NCBI RefSeq assembly: GCF_004000235.1
Contig: NZ_RCIO01000001.1
Coordinates: forward strand, 496,001-560,000
Length of the DNA: 64,000 bases
From: Mesorhizobium sp. Z1-4
Lineage (GTDB): Bacteria; Pseudomonadota; Alphaproteobacteria; Rhizobiales; Rhizobiaceae
Direction: 5' to 3'
A model generated the notes under the pieces. The model did not search any database. It had not been told where the DNA came from and saw nothing but the letters and a program-made list of their open reading frames with translations. Below are positions 28,571 to 38,610 of this stretch, in pieces. Position 1 is the stretch's first letter. The number at the start of each line of letters is the position of its first letter. A program made the translations under genes and the position numbers.

Positions 28571-30132
28571 GCGCCGGGCGCAAAGCGGTTTTCGACGAAA
28601 CCGGCCAGGAGTTTCATTTTCGGGCGAATGACACTGCCGTCGATCGTTTCAATCCGGCCGTTGCCGTTCAGCGTGTGCAGCTTGCGGCCCGGCCATTCCG
28701 CGCAGGGGCGCAGCACGGTCTCGACCGTCTGCCCGAAGCTGCGTGTCGTCAGCCTGTCCACCCGCGCCAGGCCAAGTGCCGCGCCATAGCCGTTGCGGCA
28801 GTCCTGGACCGGACGCCAGAGCGCGCCGGCGCGCACGACCATGTTGCCGGCCGGGCGCGCGCAGCGGTCATCGACCAGAAGCGGGTTGCCGCTATGCGGC
28901 TTCCAAGGGCCAAAAAGCGCCTGGGCGTGCCAGATCGCCAGCGTGTCGGAATAGCCGCCGACGCCGTCGCGGACCACGGCGAACATCCAGTAACGCCCGC
29001 CATGGCGGATGACCGTGGCATCGGCAGCTTCAACGCCGGAGACCAGCACGGCCTCCTTTCGCCAGCCGGACGGAAAGGCGGTCGCACGGTAAATCGAGAT
29101 TTCGCCCGACAGCGAAGCCTCGGGGATCATGTAGACTTCGCCCTCCTCCTCGATGAGGAAGGGGTAAGAGAGATGCCACGGTTCTTCCAGAACCACTTGC
29201 GCATCGCCCGGTTCGCCGCCGTCACCGAATGCAGCAACCGAAATCACGCCTTTGCCGGTCTTGTGGTCGAGGTCCTCGAAGAAGAGATAGTCTTGGCCTG
29301 CACGACTGAAAGGGAACGGGTCGGCGTAAAAATGATCGCCGGGGTCGGTGAGCACCTGCCATTGCCCGCCGCCGAGGTCATGACGTGACCAGACATCGCT
29401 GCCCTCTACCGCCCTGCGCCAGCCGACCCGCCAGTGCGGCGCATGGCAGCACAGGCGATAGGCAGCGCGGGCGGCGGCCTGCGCCACCGTCCTCGCGCCA
29501 TAGCGCGCTATGTTGGCGGTCGAGATCTGCCTGACATCGCGTGATGCCGGATCGGCCAGCTGCGCGCTGGCGCCGAATATATTGTGCGCCTTGACGATCA
29601 GCGGGATGACGCGAGACCACACCGCCTCCATGGCCCCGCCGACGCCTTCCGCAGCTTCCAGTGAGGCCATGCCGGACGCAGCGATGCGCGCGTCGCCGTC
29701 ACCTCGCGCGGCCGATATTTCCACATAGGGCGTACCGCCGAAAAACAGCGCGGCGGCGAGCGCGGCTTCACCCGTTGCGCCATTGAAGCGCGGCTGGAGC
29801 ACCAGCGTATCGGCAGGCCATATTTCCGCGGTGTCGTGACGCAGATCGACAACAACGTCATAGGCCGGGGCAGCGTCTGCTTCGGCCCGATCGGCGATTT
29901 CCGCGCGGTCGATTCGGTCGCTCCAGCGCGGACGGCTGCGATGCAGCACCATGCGCTCCAAAGACAGAAGGGTCATCAACGCCGAATTGTCCGAAGGTCC
30001 GCCGGCCAGGCGGATGCGCACATCCGCCCCCCAGTCACGGGCAAGCCGGTTTGCCAGCAGCGGCACCCAGCGCGCCAGCGCGCCGGCTTCGACGACGATC
30101 AGCGCCGCAACGGTCTTCTGGCGAGGTTTCAT
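28564..30132 (-). CDS. GINT1-like (glucosamine inositolphosphorylceramide transferase N-terminal domain) protein
   Basis: 522 residues. The C-terminal half (about 240-500) holds the beta-propeller pattern of this family: DHFYADPFPFSRAGQDYLFF, LSYPFLIEEEGEVYMIPEAS, GGRYWMFAVVRDG, and GNPLLVDDRCARPAGNMV. The N-terminal half resembles a degenerate formyltransferase-like domain (DVVVDLRHDTAEIWPA). Bacterial members lie in polysaccharide loci. A glycosyl or phosphoglycosyl transfer or modification role is an inference. It starts at the stop of, and overlaps by 4 bases with, the GT4 gene upstream. Confidence 0.75.
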   Translation of the reverse strand: MKPRQKTVAALIVVEAGALARWVPLLANRLARDWGADVRIRLAGGPSDNSALMTLLSLERMVLHRSRPRWSDRIDRAEIADRAEADAAPAYDVVVDLRHDTAEIWPADTLVLQPRFNGATGEAALAAALFFGGTPYVEISAARGDGDARIAASGMASLEAAEGVGGAMEAVWSRVIPLIVKAHNIFGASAQLADPASRDVRQISTANIARYGARTVAQAAARAAYRLCCHAPHWRVGWRRAVEGSDVWSRHDLGGGQWQVLTDPGDHFYADPFPFSRAGQDYLFFEDLDHKTGKGVISVAAFGDGGEPGDAQVVLEEPWHLSYPFLIEEEGEVYMIPEASLSGEISIYRATAFPSGWRKEAVLVSGVEAADATVIRHGGRYWMFAVVRDGVGGYSDTLAIWHAQALFGPWKPHSGNPLLVDDRCARPAGNMVVRAGALWRPVQDCRNGYGAALGLARVDRLTTRSFGQTVETVLRPCAEWPGRKLHTLNGNGRIETIDGSVIRPKMKLLAGFVENRFAPGAQ

Positions 30133-31328
30133 GCGCCGCTGCTTGTCGGGGCCGCGCCAGCGATGGCGGCAGGCTTTGCCTTCGCCGCTGTGTGGCCGTT
30201 CTCGATCAGGTCGCGATAGGCATCGACCATCGCCTCGAGCGAGTGCCGCCTGGACAGTTGCCGGCCGAGTGCCGACAGCCCGGCCGACCGGTCACGATCC
30301 GACAGCAGTTCCTTGACAGCCGCCGCAAATGCCGCCTTGTCCGCCGTTTCGACAAGCGACGCGCACGGCACGCCATCGACCTCCAGAACCTCGCGCAAAA
30401 CCGGGATGTCGTTGGCGACAACAGGCACGCCCGACTGCGCCGCTTCTACCGCAGCGAGGCCAAAGGTTTCGGCGCTCGATGGAAATACGAACAGGTCCAG
30501 CGCTGCGAGGAAATCTCCGACGCGCTCCGGTTCCATTTCGCCGGCGAAATGGACACGGTCCTCAATGCCAAGCTCACCAGCGATGCGCTTCAGGCGCCCA
30601 GCGTCAGGCCCCTGTCCGGCAATCGCGATATGACATTTTGGAAGCGCGGGCATGATCTGCAGTGCATGGTCGAGACATTTCAGCGGGTGGAGCCGTGCGA
30701 CCGAGCCGATCACTTTGGCCCTTGGCGGGAGACCGAAAACGGCGCGCGCAGCGGTCTTGCCGAGCTTCGAGCTTCGCCCGGCAAATCCGTGCGGCACCAG
30801 CACCATTCGGCGCGCATAGGACGCCGGATAGCCCTGATAGTCCTGCCAGGTCTGGCGCGAATTCGCGGTGATGACATCGTAAATGCCCATGCGGCCGATC
30901 CAGCGATCGACCTTGCGCACCGCAGGACTGATCGTCGCCGGCGCGGAGACGTGATTTGCGATGACACGCGGTACACCGGCCAGCCGCGCCGCTGGAGCGG
31001 CAACGATATTGCCGAAATGCTGGAACGTCAGCACCACGTCGGGTTTCAGCCGGCGCATCGTCCTGAAGAGCCGCCAGAGGAAGCCGGCAAGCGCCAGTGG
31101 ACCCGACGGCCGTTCGCGGCTGACGAAATGCACGCCGGGCATGTCGTCGAAGGCTGCGGTCTTGCGGTAGAGAAACAGGTGCTCGATCTCAAAGGCCGGT
31201 TCGCCGCCGCGCCTCACCTGCGAAAGCCCCTCGCCCAGCAAGCGCGATATTTCCTGAGCGCCGGCCATTTCGGCCTGCGTCTGAACAAAAAGAAGCTTGA
31301 GTGGCCGGTTGCGCGTGCCGCTGGTCAT
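30129..31328 (-). CDS. Glycosyltransferase family 4
   Basis: 399 residues from ATG 31328; the frame also opens at 31373. N-terminal KLLFVQTQAEMAGAQEISRL resembles the GT-B acceptor loop, and the C-terminal FVFPSSAETFGLAAVEAAQS carries the E-x7-E donor motif of GT4. A retaining sugar transfer to a polysaccharide intermediate on the cytoplasmic face is expected. It precedes the GINT1-like gene with an ATGA overlap and follows the polymerase gene by 48 bases, suggesting one transcript for all three. Confidence 0.88.
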   Translation of the reverse strand: MTSGTRNRPLKLLFVQTQAEMAGAQEISRLLGEGLSQVRRGGEPAFEIEHLFLYRKTAAFDDMPGVHFVSRERPSGPLALAGFLWRLFRTMRRLKPDVVLTFQHFGNIVAAPAARLAGVPRVIANHVSAPATISPAVRKVDRWIGRMGIYDVITANSRQTWQDYQGYPASYARRMVLVPHGFAGRSSKLGKTAARAVFGLPPRAKVIGSVARLHPLKCLDHALQIMPALPKCHIAIAGQGPDAGRLKRIAGELGIEDRVHFAGEMEPERVGDFLAALDLFVFPSSAETFGLAAVEAAQSGVPVVANDIPVLREVLEVDGVPCASLVETADKAAFAAAVKELLSDRDRSAGLSALGRQLSRRHSLEAMVDAYRDLIENGHTAAKAKPAAIAGAAPTSSGA

Positions 31329-31376
31329 AGCCGTCCGCCGATTGGGTTCGAGGCCGCACAGTGTCCCAGCCAATGG

Positions 31377-32915
31377 TCAAGAAATGATTGCCTGGAGGGA
31401 TATACGGTTTCTTGCGGCCGCACCGAGAATCATGCCGGCCAGTCCGAGAAACAGCGCCAGAGCCAGCGGCGCAAAATAGGCTTCTTCCTGGAAAAGACCG
31501 TTGACGACCATGGACATCAGGCCCAGCGCCGCCGCGGCATGGAGGTTGTTGCCGGTAATGCGTGCAAGCTTCATCACCTGCCAGGCTGCCCAGGTGTAGA
31601 AAGCGATGACCGCAAAAGCGAACACGCCCATCTGATGCAGCAGCACGGCAACCGAGCTCTCGACGGCAAAGGGCGTGCGCCCGTTGCCCTGTGCTGCCGA
31701 CCAGTCGATAGTTTCAAAATCGGGAGACAGGTTGCCACCCGAGCCAATGCCCCAGCCGACCGGGTTGAGCGGAAAGTCGGAAAGACCCGCCATCAAGCCA
31801 AGCACGTGATAGTCCTCGATGTCGAGGCCGACGAGAATTCCGAGCACGGCGTAGGCGCTCAGGGCGATACAAGTGGCGACAAAGCCGATGCGCGCACCGA
31901 GCAGGCGAAACACGACCCAGCCCGCGCCGACCAGAAGGAACACGATCAGCGGCCCCTTGGCGTTACAGAGCACCATCAGAATGAACAGCAGCGCGGCAAG
32001 GCCGAAGCGCGCGCGGTACAGGCAGAAAATGCTGAAGAACACCAGCGCGTAGGCAAAACTGATCGCATGCATATTGGGGCCGAAGAGGCGCAGCACTTCG
32101 ATCTCGAAATCCGCCAGCAGCGGCGAGTTGAAGGCTGCTATGCGGAATGTGTCGACAAGCCCGGTCGCAACCAGACCGCTTTCGCGTGCCGCCTTGTCGT
32201 ACGCCAGTGTGATCCAGTTGGCGTCGCCGGCGAGCTCCCAATAGGCGCGCCCGTTGGTTGCGGCCAACCAGAAGTCGCGTCCCAGAAACTCAGTAAACCC
32301 GGCAATGATTGCCAGCACGGCCAGACCGGACAGGGCCGCGCCGATATTGATATGGCGCTGCGAGAAAAGAACCAGGCATACCTGAAACAGAAGCAACGGC
32401 GTCACGATGTTGCGCAGGTAGATGACCGCTGTCATCCCGGTCCGGGAATAGCCGTAGATGAAATAGATCCCGATGATGAACAGCAGCGAGATGGAGAATT
32501 TCAGATACGGGTCCAGCAGCCGGTTGCGCTCTCCCCAGCTGGCCAGAAACCGGACCGCGGTGACCAGCCACACCGAGGCCAGCGTCAGGAAGTTGTAACC
32601 CCTGATGATGTCGAAATCGGCTGTCGAAATCTGGCTTGCGAGGAGCGATACGATTAGGTTCTGAAACAGAAACGCGAACGGAATCGCGACAAGCGCCGCC
32701 TGCGGCATTCGCAAGGCGCACGAGCCTGCAATTATCAGCGCCGAAACAATGCCGACCGCAGGGTGGAGCACATGCAGCGTGAGAGGTATCGCCACCACGG
32801 CAAATGCTATGGCCAGCAGCGCCATCGCCTCCAACGCCGCAGCGAGGGCGGTGCCGGCGCGCAGCGCGCGACCGTTCCCGGCAGATTGTGCGTAAGAGGT
32901 GTCGGCGATCGTCAT
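31377..32915 (-). CDS. O-antigen ligase / Wzy-like polysaccharide polymerase, membrane protein
   Basis: 512 residues with about 11-12 hydrophobic helices from residue 29 on, and a large loop between (about 190-260 and 340-400) containing NPVGWGIGSGGNLSPDF, the kind of conserved loop seen in Wzy_C/O-antigen-ligase proteins. It would polymerise or ligate repeat units in the periplasm. Position with GT4, flippase and GumC/Wzz genes supports this. It is divergent from the GumC gene with 168 bases between starts. Confidence 0.82.
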   Translation of the reverse strand: MTIADTSYAQSAGNGRALRAGTALAAALEAMALLAIAFAVVAIPLTLHVLHPAVGIVSALIIAGSCALRMPQAALVAIPFAFLFQNLIVSLLASQISTADFDIIRGYNFLTLASVWLVTAVRFLASWGERNRLLDPYLKFSISLLFIIGIYFIYGYSRTGMTAVIYLRNIVTPLLLFQVCLVLFSQRHINIGAALSGLAVLAIIAGFTEFLGRDFWLAATNGRAYWELAGDANWITLAYDKAARESGLVATGLVDTFRIAAFNSPLLADFEIEVLRLFGPNMHAISFAYALVFFSIFCLYRARFGLAALLFILMVLCNAKGPLIVFLLVGAGWVVFRLLGARIGFVATCIALSAYAVLGILVGLDIEDYHVLGLMAGLSDFPLNPVGWGIGSGGNLSPDFETIDWSAAQGNGRTPFAVESSVAVLLHQMGVFAFAVIAFYTWAAWQVMKLARITGNNLHAAAALGLMSMVVNGLFQEEAYFAPLALALFLGLAGMILGAAARNRISLQAIIS

Positions 32916-33083
32916 GTATATTCCGGTGGCTCAGGGCAGTTTCCTAGCTGAACCCGATCCACACTAGAACCTATCGTCTCACCGCGAGGTTAACCGCGCA
33001 TTCAACATTTCTGTTTACGCATTGGTCATAGTTAGAACTTTGCAGGTTGCCTGCGGGCGGCAGCGATCAAGCAGGAGTGCTGA

Positions 33084-34709
33084 ATGCGTTCGGAGTGGGA
33101 TATGCCGCGCCCGGCAGAGCACATGACGAGCGAACGGCAGCGAAGCCGTGCATTCGACGCGCCCGCAAATGACGGCGGTGGGCGCGACGGCATCCTGGAG
33201 CCCATAGCGCTGATCTCACTCCTTGTCCGCAAGGCGGTTCCCATCGGCATCATTGCCGGATTGATCACCGCCGCATGTTTGGCGGCGCTGCTTGTTTACC
33301 CCTTTCCGTACAAGGCGACGGCGATCGTTCTCGCCGACCCGCGCGAGCAGCGCGTCACGCTGCAGGAAGACGTTCTGCCCGCCATCGGTGCCGATGCCGC
33401 GGTGCTTGAAAGCATGGTCCAGATCGTAAAGTCGGACGGGTTCCTCCTCGCCACAATGCAGGAACTCGGACTGACCGGCGAAAACGCCGCCGCGGACCGG
33501 TCCGGTCAACTCGAGGCCCTCGGCAAGTTCCGCAAAGGGCTCTCCGTGGAACGCAAGGGCGCAACCTATCTGGTCGAAATTTCCTATTCGGCCAAAAGCG
33601 GCGACGAGGCCGCACGCATCGCCAACGGCGTTGCCACCGCCTTTGCCGACAGCCAGAATCAGTCACGCAGCTTGGCAACCGAAAACGCAGCCAAATCCCT
33701 GGCATCCCGCCTGGTCGAGCTGCGCGCAAAACTCAACGCCTCGGAAGAGGCCGTGGCGAAATTCAAATCCGAAAACGGCATTGTATTCATCGATCAGACC
33801 AATACGCTGCAGATGCGGCAGCTCACGGAACTCAGCCAGCAGATGGCGCTTGCGACCACCGCGACCGAGGAAGCGCGCGCGCGCTACGACGAACTGAAGA
33901 ACGGCGGCAGCATTGCAATCTCGTCGCAACAGAGCGGCGAAAGCAGCCAGCTGTCGTTCCTGAGGCAGCAGCGTGCCGAACTTGCACAATCGCTTGAACA
34001 GCAACGTCAGATCTATGGTCCGCGGCACCCGCGCATCATGCAGACCCAGCAGATGATGCGGGGCCTCGACAGCCAGATCGCGGCGGAGCGGCGCCTGCTC
34101 GAACAGCAGCTCAAGGCGACGCTGGACGTGGCGGCCAACAAACAGGCCGAGCTCGAGCGGCAGATCGCCTCGCTCAGCTCGGGGGTGAACCTCACCGAGG
34201 CGGCGCAGGTGCAACTGGATGCACTCGAACGCGAAGCAGCCGCCAACCGCGACATCTACCAGCAGTTTCTGGCCCGCAACAAGCAGACAGACGAACTGGC
34301 GCTGCTGGTCGAGGACAATGTGCGCATCGTCTCGGAGGCGGTGCCGCCGCTGCGGTCAACGCGCCCTTCCCTTTCGCTGGTTGGCCCGGCAATCGCGATG
34401 CTGGGACTGATCATCGCGACCATTGTCATCCTCGGTTTCAATTTTGGCGCGATTACCAGGAAGGCGATGCGGATACGCAACCCGCAGCGTGGAGAACGCA
34501 ATCCGGCACCGGCATTTGCCGTGAGGCCGAAAGCCCGCGCCCCGCGCAAGCAACCACGCAGCGAACCACTGTCGCTGCTGGAGGGCTGGCATGGCGACGA
34601 GACCGAAGCGCACGATCCAGCCGATATGTGGCGGGGACTGCGGGACCCCGGGCGCGGGGACCGGCATGCCGGTCGGGTTTCAAATCGGGACTATCGTCGC
34701 GCCGGATAG
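33084..34709 (+). CDS. GumC/Wzz-family chain-length determinant (exopolysaccharide transport)
   Basis: 541 residues. Two membrane helices (about 53-75 and 430-452) flank a long periplasmic coiled coil (about 190-380, with many Q/E/L heptads such as LSFLRQQRAELAQSLEQQRQ). Wzz signature PFPYKATAIVLADPREQR is after the first helix. No C-terminal tyrosine kinase domain is present. AGGAG precedes the ATG by 7 bases. It controls polymer length and forms the periplasmic part of the export machine with the flippase and polymerase encoded around it. Confidence 0.9.
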   Translation: MRSEWDMPRPAEHMTSERQRSRAFDAPANDGGGRDGILEPIALISLLVRKAVPIGIIAGLITAACLAALLVYPFPYKATAIVLADPREQRVTLQEDVLPAIGADAAVLESMVQIVKSDGFLLATMQELGLTGENAAADRSGQLEALGKFRKGLSVERKGATYLVEISYSAKSGDEAARIANGVATAFADSQNQSRSLATENAAKSLASRLVELRAKLNASEEAVAKFKSENGIVFIDQTNTLQMRQLTELSQQMALATTATEEARARYDELKNGGSIAISSQQSGESSQLSFLRQQRAELAQSLEQQRQIYGPRHPRIMQTQQMMRGLDSQIAAERRLLEQQLKATLDVAANKQAELERQIASLSSGVNLTEAAQVQLDALEREAAANRDIYQQFLARNKQTDELALLVEDNVRIVSEAVPPLRSTRPSLSLVGPAIAMLGLIIATIVILGFNFGAITRKAMRIRNPQRGERNPAPAFAVRPKARAPRKQPRSEPLSLLEGWHGDETEAHDPADMWRGLRDPGRGDRHAGRVSNRDYRRAG

Positions 34710-35062
34710 CCAATCCGGGCCAGCCTGTCCTCAAACGGCACATTTTCCACGGAACCTTTCGCGCAGCCTGTATCAAGACGGCAGGCGGCACAGCCGACAG
34801 CGTTTGGATCAACCGTTCCGTTTCGGTCGGCAAATGGCGCAAAATCGGCCTGCAGGCCCTCTTTGGGGCGACGGCAGACACCGAACTTAACCAGCCATTA
34901 ACCGCCCCATCAACGCAGCGCGCCGAATAACCGGTTCGGCACGGTTTTCGCGGTACGCAAGCATACATCGCGGCCTTTGTATCCAACTGGGACAGGGACG
35001 CTATCCGGAACTTCGGCACACGACCGGGCGCCGGCAAGGAAAACGTTAGAGGAGCGCATCAA
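34710..35062. other. 353-bp intergenic stretch
   Basis: No gene is supported here. Short frames exist, but none has a ribosome binding site or recognisable homology. It probably contains the promoter for the operon starting with the JmjC-like gene; 34880-34930 is AT-richer than its surroundings. Confidence 0.5.
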
Positions 35063-35998
35063 ATGAACTCGATGGTCATGAACCGGGACATCATCACCAA
35101 CTGGGCACCGCGCCATGAACGCCTGTTCGGCCGCGAACTGGTCCAGCTTCAGCATTCGCTGCGTGAAACGGGCATGTTCACCCGCGACGCAATCGCCAAG
35201 CTCATCGACAATTGCCCGGCCGGCGATCTCGGCCTGGAATCCATGTGCGTGGAAACCGACCGGCCCGACCGCATCTACGGTGTGCTCGACGGCGCATCAG
35301 GCAAGGACGCAATCAAGGCCATCGAGAAGGGCCGCATGTGGATGAACCTGCGCCGCGTGATGGACTGGTCACCCGAATACAAAAAGCTGCTCGACGAAAT
35401 CTTCGACGAGTTCGAAGCGCGCATGCCGGGCTTCAAGACCTTCAAGCGCAACATGCACATCCTGATTTCGTCGCCGAACGCCAAGGTGTTCTACCATGCC
35501 GACATTCAGGGCCAGTCTCTGTGGCAGATCGAGGGCGTGAAGAGTGTCTATCTCTATCCGCGCTCGGAAGCTTTCATGAGCCCGCAGAGCGTGGAGAAGA
35601 TCCTGCTGCGCGAGACCGACGAGGACCTGGAATACCAGAACTGGTTCGACGACTACGCGACCAAGGTCGACCTGGAGCCGGGCAACATGATCACCTGGCC
35701 GCTCTACGCGCCGCACCGGGTGCAGAACCACGACTGCCTGAACATCTCCGTCGCAATGGAACATTGGACCAAGCCGATCTGGAACTCCTACGCCGTGCAT
35801 TACGGCAACGGCGTGCTGCGCCGCACGGTGGGCGTCGGCACAAAGACCACCAACGACTACGGCATGCATGTCTATCCGAAGGCTGCGGCTGCGTTCATGT
35901 GGAAGAAATTCGGCGGCCAGATCGCCGGCGACGTTGTGAAAGCGCGCCATTTCCGCATCGATGCCTCCGCGCCCGAGGGCCGCGTAGACATCGCTTAA
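35063..35998 (+). CDS. JmjC/cupin-like Fe(II)/2-oxoglutarate-type protein
   Basis: 311 residues. A cupin-type core has H145-x-D147 in FYHADIQGQSLWQIEGVKSV and a distal H218 in WPLYAPHRVQNHDCLNIS, the spacing expected for an HxD...H iron site. Residues 1-100 are mostly helical. JmjC-like bacterial proteins can hydroxylate proteins or small molecules; which one is not clear. It has a good ribosome binding site (AGAGGAG) and starts a four-gene run with two acetyltransferases and a flippase, so it may modify a polysaccharide substituent. The function is inferred from context. Confidence 0.7.
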   Translation: MNSMVMNRDIITNWAPRHERLFGRELVQLQHSLRETGMFTRDAIAKLIDNCPAGDLGLESMCVETDRPDRIYGVLDGASGKDAIKAIEKGRMWMNLRRVMDWSPEYKKLLDEIFDEFEARMPGFKTFKRNMHILISSPNAKVFYHADIQGQSLWQIEGVKSVYLYPRSEAFMSPQSVEKILLRETDEDLEYQNWFDDYATKVDLEPGNMITWPLYAPHRVQNHDCLNISVAMEHWTKPIWNSYAVHYGNGVLRRTVGVGTKTTNDYGMHVYPKAAAAFMWKKFGGQIAGDVVKARHFRIDASAPEGRVDIA

Positions 35999-36027
35999 GA
36001 AGCAACCGCCGCCAAAGGAACGCCGTA

Positions 36028-37140
36028 ATGCTGCATACTGCCCCCAGTGCTTTCTCCGGTGAGGTCGAGATCGGCGTAGAGCCATCGTTCGACTTCCTCA
36101 CCGAAGAATATAGCACGCTTTTCAAGAGCAGCTGCGCGTCGGCGTTCCAGGCCCCGCACTGGCTGGCCGGCCTGCACACCAGGCTAGCGCCGGAGCTCGG
36201 TGCGCAACAGCACACGGTCACTGTCCGCGCGAAGGCCGACGGCACGCTCCTCGCCGTCTTTCCCTTCGTGCGGCAGTCGACTGCCGGGATCATAATCGTG
36301 CAGCCGGCGGATTTCGGTTTGTGCGACCGCAACGAACCGGTTGCGTCCCGCGAAACGCTGGAAATGCTGGCGGGTTCCGCGGAGCATATCAAGGCGCTGG
36401 CGGCGGCACTCGGCAGGCCGGACCTACTTCTCATACGCAAGGTCTGGGAAGAGAGCTTCGACATTACACGCCTCTTCGGCGGCGCACGCGCCCTGCCCGC
36501 ACCCAACAGCGCCTTTCTTTGCGAAACCGGCGAGGAATTTGCCGGCTGGAAGCAGGAGCTGCGCAAGAAGTTCACGAAGGAACTCGACCGGCTGCAGCGG
36601 CAGACCGCACGCGAAATCGGCACGTACCAGCATCGCGCTGTCACCGATCCAAACGAAATCAAGCTCGCATTCGAGTTTCTGCGGCTGGCGCGCCTTGGCC
36701 GTCACAAGGGCGATGTGCTCGAGGACGACCGCTTTTACGAATTCTACCGCGACTACGCGATCGAAGGTGCGCGGACCGGCGAAGCAATCACCTATGCAAG
36801 TTTTGTCGATGGCTACCCCGTCGCGGTGCTTTTCGGCCTGACGGGCGACGGCGACTACCACGCCGTTCTGATCGGTGCCGATTTCGGCAAGCTGACGCGG
36901 CAGTCAACGGGCATCCAGCTCCTGTACCGCGTCATCCAGATGCGGATTGCGCAGGGCTACACCGTGTTCGACATGGGGCTTGGCGACCCTGGCTACAAAG
37001 CGCATTTCCGGCCGCGCACCGTCAAGGTCCGCAATGTCACGAAGCCGATGACGCCGACCGGCCACGCTATCGCGCTGATCTACAATCGCTCGAAGCCGCT
37101 CAAGGACTTCATCAAAGGGATCCTGCCGAATGTCCACTGA
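36028..37140 (+). CDS. BioF2-like (FemAB-type) GNAT acetyltransferase, copy 1
   Basis: 370 residues from ATG 36028 (AAAGGAA before it). Contains the BioF2-like/GNAT_6 pattern: FQAPHWLAGLHTRL near the N-terminus, a basic LRKKFTKELDRLQRQ helix, and a C-terminal GIQLLYRVIQMRIAQGYTVF with FDMGLGDPGYKAHFRP. Such proteins acylate polysaccharide sugars or cell-envelope substrates. The C-terminus KPLKDFIKGILPNVH is nearly repeated in the second copy downstream. Its end overlaps the flippase start by 11 bases. Confidence 0.85.
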   Translation: MLHTAPSAFSGEVEIGVEPSFDFLTEEYSTLFKSSCASAFQAPHWLAGLHTRLAPELGAQQHTVTVRAKADGTLLAVFPFVRQSTAGIIIVQPADFGLCDRNEPVASRETLEMLAGSAEHIKALAAALGRPDLLLIRKVWEESFDITRLFGGARALPAPNSAFLCETGEEFAGWKQELRKKFTKELDRLQRQTAREIGTYQHRAVTDPNEIKLAFEFLRLARLGRHKGDVLEDDRFYEFYRDYAIEGARTGEAITYASFVDGYPVAVLFGLTGDGDYHAVLIGADFGKLTRQSTGIQLLYRVIQMRIAQGYTVFDMGLGDPGYKAHFRPRTVKVRNVTKPMTPTGHAIALIYNRSKPLKDFIKGILPNVH

Positions 37141-38521
37141 CAAGACCGGCACGCAATATACATTATCCTCGCTCGCCGCGAAGCTGAGCGCAGGACTGCG
37201 CGCGCTGGCGGCAAACCCGTCGATGCGCGGCATTGCAGGCGTGCTGGTGCTGAAGGCCTCCATGATGGTCTTCAACTTCGCTCTTATCGCGCTCGCCGCA
37301 AATGTGCTGCAGGAAACGCAGTTCGGCATCTACTCGATCCTGTTTTCCGCAGTCGGCCTTGTCGGCATCGTCGCGACGGTCGGACAGCAGATATTGCTGA
37401 TGCGGAGCTGGAACGAATATTCGGCCAATGACGACGCAGCCACGCTGAAGGGCGCCCTGAAGTTCAGCGCGCTGTTGTGGCTTGCCGGCACAATGCTGGC
37501 GACCTGTATTTTCTACTTCTGGGCCGATGCGTCCTACGGCGCGGCACTTGCGCGCGCGGCCACCGTTTATCTCGTTCTCTATGCGGCCATTCAAACCACC
37601 GCGCACCTGTTGAGGGCGTCACGCGGCGTCGGTGTCGGCGACGGCTACGGCAATCTGCTGCCGGTGCTGCCTGCGATCGGTTACCTGGCATACGATCTTG
37701 CGACACATTCGGCGGCGGACGTTTCCACGGTCCTGTATCTGCTGGCTGGCGGATCGGCGGTCGGACTGGCAATTCACGCTTTCGCCTTCCGGCGCCGTCT
37801 ATCGGCGCGCTTTCCGGATTTCCGCAAGGTCCGTTCGCGCAGCGAAACACGGGCCTGGGCCGGACGCTCGGCGCGCCTGTGGCTATCGACCGGGCTCGAA
37901 GCGGCCAATCAGTTTCTCGATGTGATCGTGATGGGCATACTGACCACGCCCGCGATAGCCGGCGGCTATTTCGTCACGACGCGCTTCGCGAACATTTTTG
38001 CATCGGCATCGGACGGCATGCATCTGTTTGCGAGCCGGCATGTGCCCGATCTCTATTACCGCCGCGAGTATGAAAGCCTGTCGCGTATCCTAAACCTGAT
38101 CGCACTGATGCTTGCGGCGATGATCGCAGTCGGCATCATCGGAATAGCGCTGGGCGGCAAATTCGTGCTCGGCCTCATCAGCGCCGACTATGTGCAGTAT
38201 TTCCCGGCGCTGATCGTGCTGTGTCTGGGCACCGCGGCGGCGGCGGCGGCACAGCCCTGCGCGCCGATTCTGATGCTGACGGGACATGAGGGCCGGTACC
38301 TGGCGATCATAGCAACCAGTGTGCTGCTGCGGGTTGCAGGCTTTTTCCTGCTGGTCCCCTCCTACGGGATCATGGGCGCGGTGACGGCATCTGCGCTGTC
38401 TTTCGTGGTTCTGGCGGGTGCGCTCAGCTATTCCGCACACCGTCTTGCGGGTTTCGACGGCTCGGTGCTGCGGCTTTTTCGTCGCAACACCGGAACGGCG
38501 CAACCTTTGGCGGCCGAATAA
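37130..38521 (+). CDS. Oligosaccharide flippase (Wzx/MATE-like)
   Basis: 463 residues with about 12 hydrophobic helices and MVFNFALIALAANVLQETQF near the N-terminus, as in polysaccharide-export flippases. It would move lipid-linked repeat units to the periplasmic side. It is placed between the two BioF2-like acetyltransferases and overlaps the first by 11 bases, so the sugars it handles are probably acylated. Confidence 0.88.
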   Translation: MSTDKTGTQYTLSSLAAKLSAGLRALAANPSMRGIAGVLVLKASMMVFNFALIALAANVLQETQFGIYSILFSAVGLVGIVATVGQQILLMRSWNEYSANDDAATLKGALKFSALLWLAGTMLATCIFYFWADASYGAALARAATVYLVLYAAIQTTAHLLRASRGVGVGDGYGNLLPVLPAIGYLAYDLATHSAADVSTVLYLLAGGSAVGLAIHAFAFRRRLSARFPDFRKVRSRSETRAWAGRSARLWLSTGLEAANQFLDVIVMGILTTPAIAGGYFVTTRFANIFASASDGMHLFASRHVPDLYYRREYESLSRILNLIALMLAAMIAVGIIGIALGGKFVLGLISADYVQYFPALIVLCLGTAAAAAAQPCAPILMLTGHEGRYLAIIATSVLLRVAGFFLLVPSYGIMGAVTASALSFVVLAGALSYSAHRLAGFDGSVLRLFRRNTGTAQPLAAE

Positions 38522-38610
38522 ACAAACTATCAATATTGGACCATTACTAGGGGATATCTTGCATCGACCGTTTCGGGGCAGGGCGACAGCAGGAGCAAAG
38601 AGGGGGCGCT

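Noticed and set aside
30051-32657. A very long plus-strand frame (868 residues) opposite the GT4 and polymerase genes
   Set aside because: It is antisense to two genes with clear family motifs, has a composition of arginine, histidine and glutamine typical of antisense frames, and has no recognisable domain.
35212-37140. A 642-residue frame on the plus strand starting inside the JmjC-like gene
   Set aside because: Only the part from 36028 is homologous to a family (acetyltransferase); the earlier part is an open shadow frame within a GC-rich gene.
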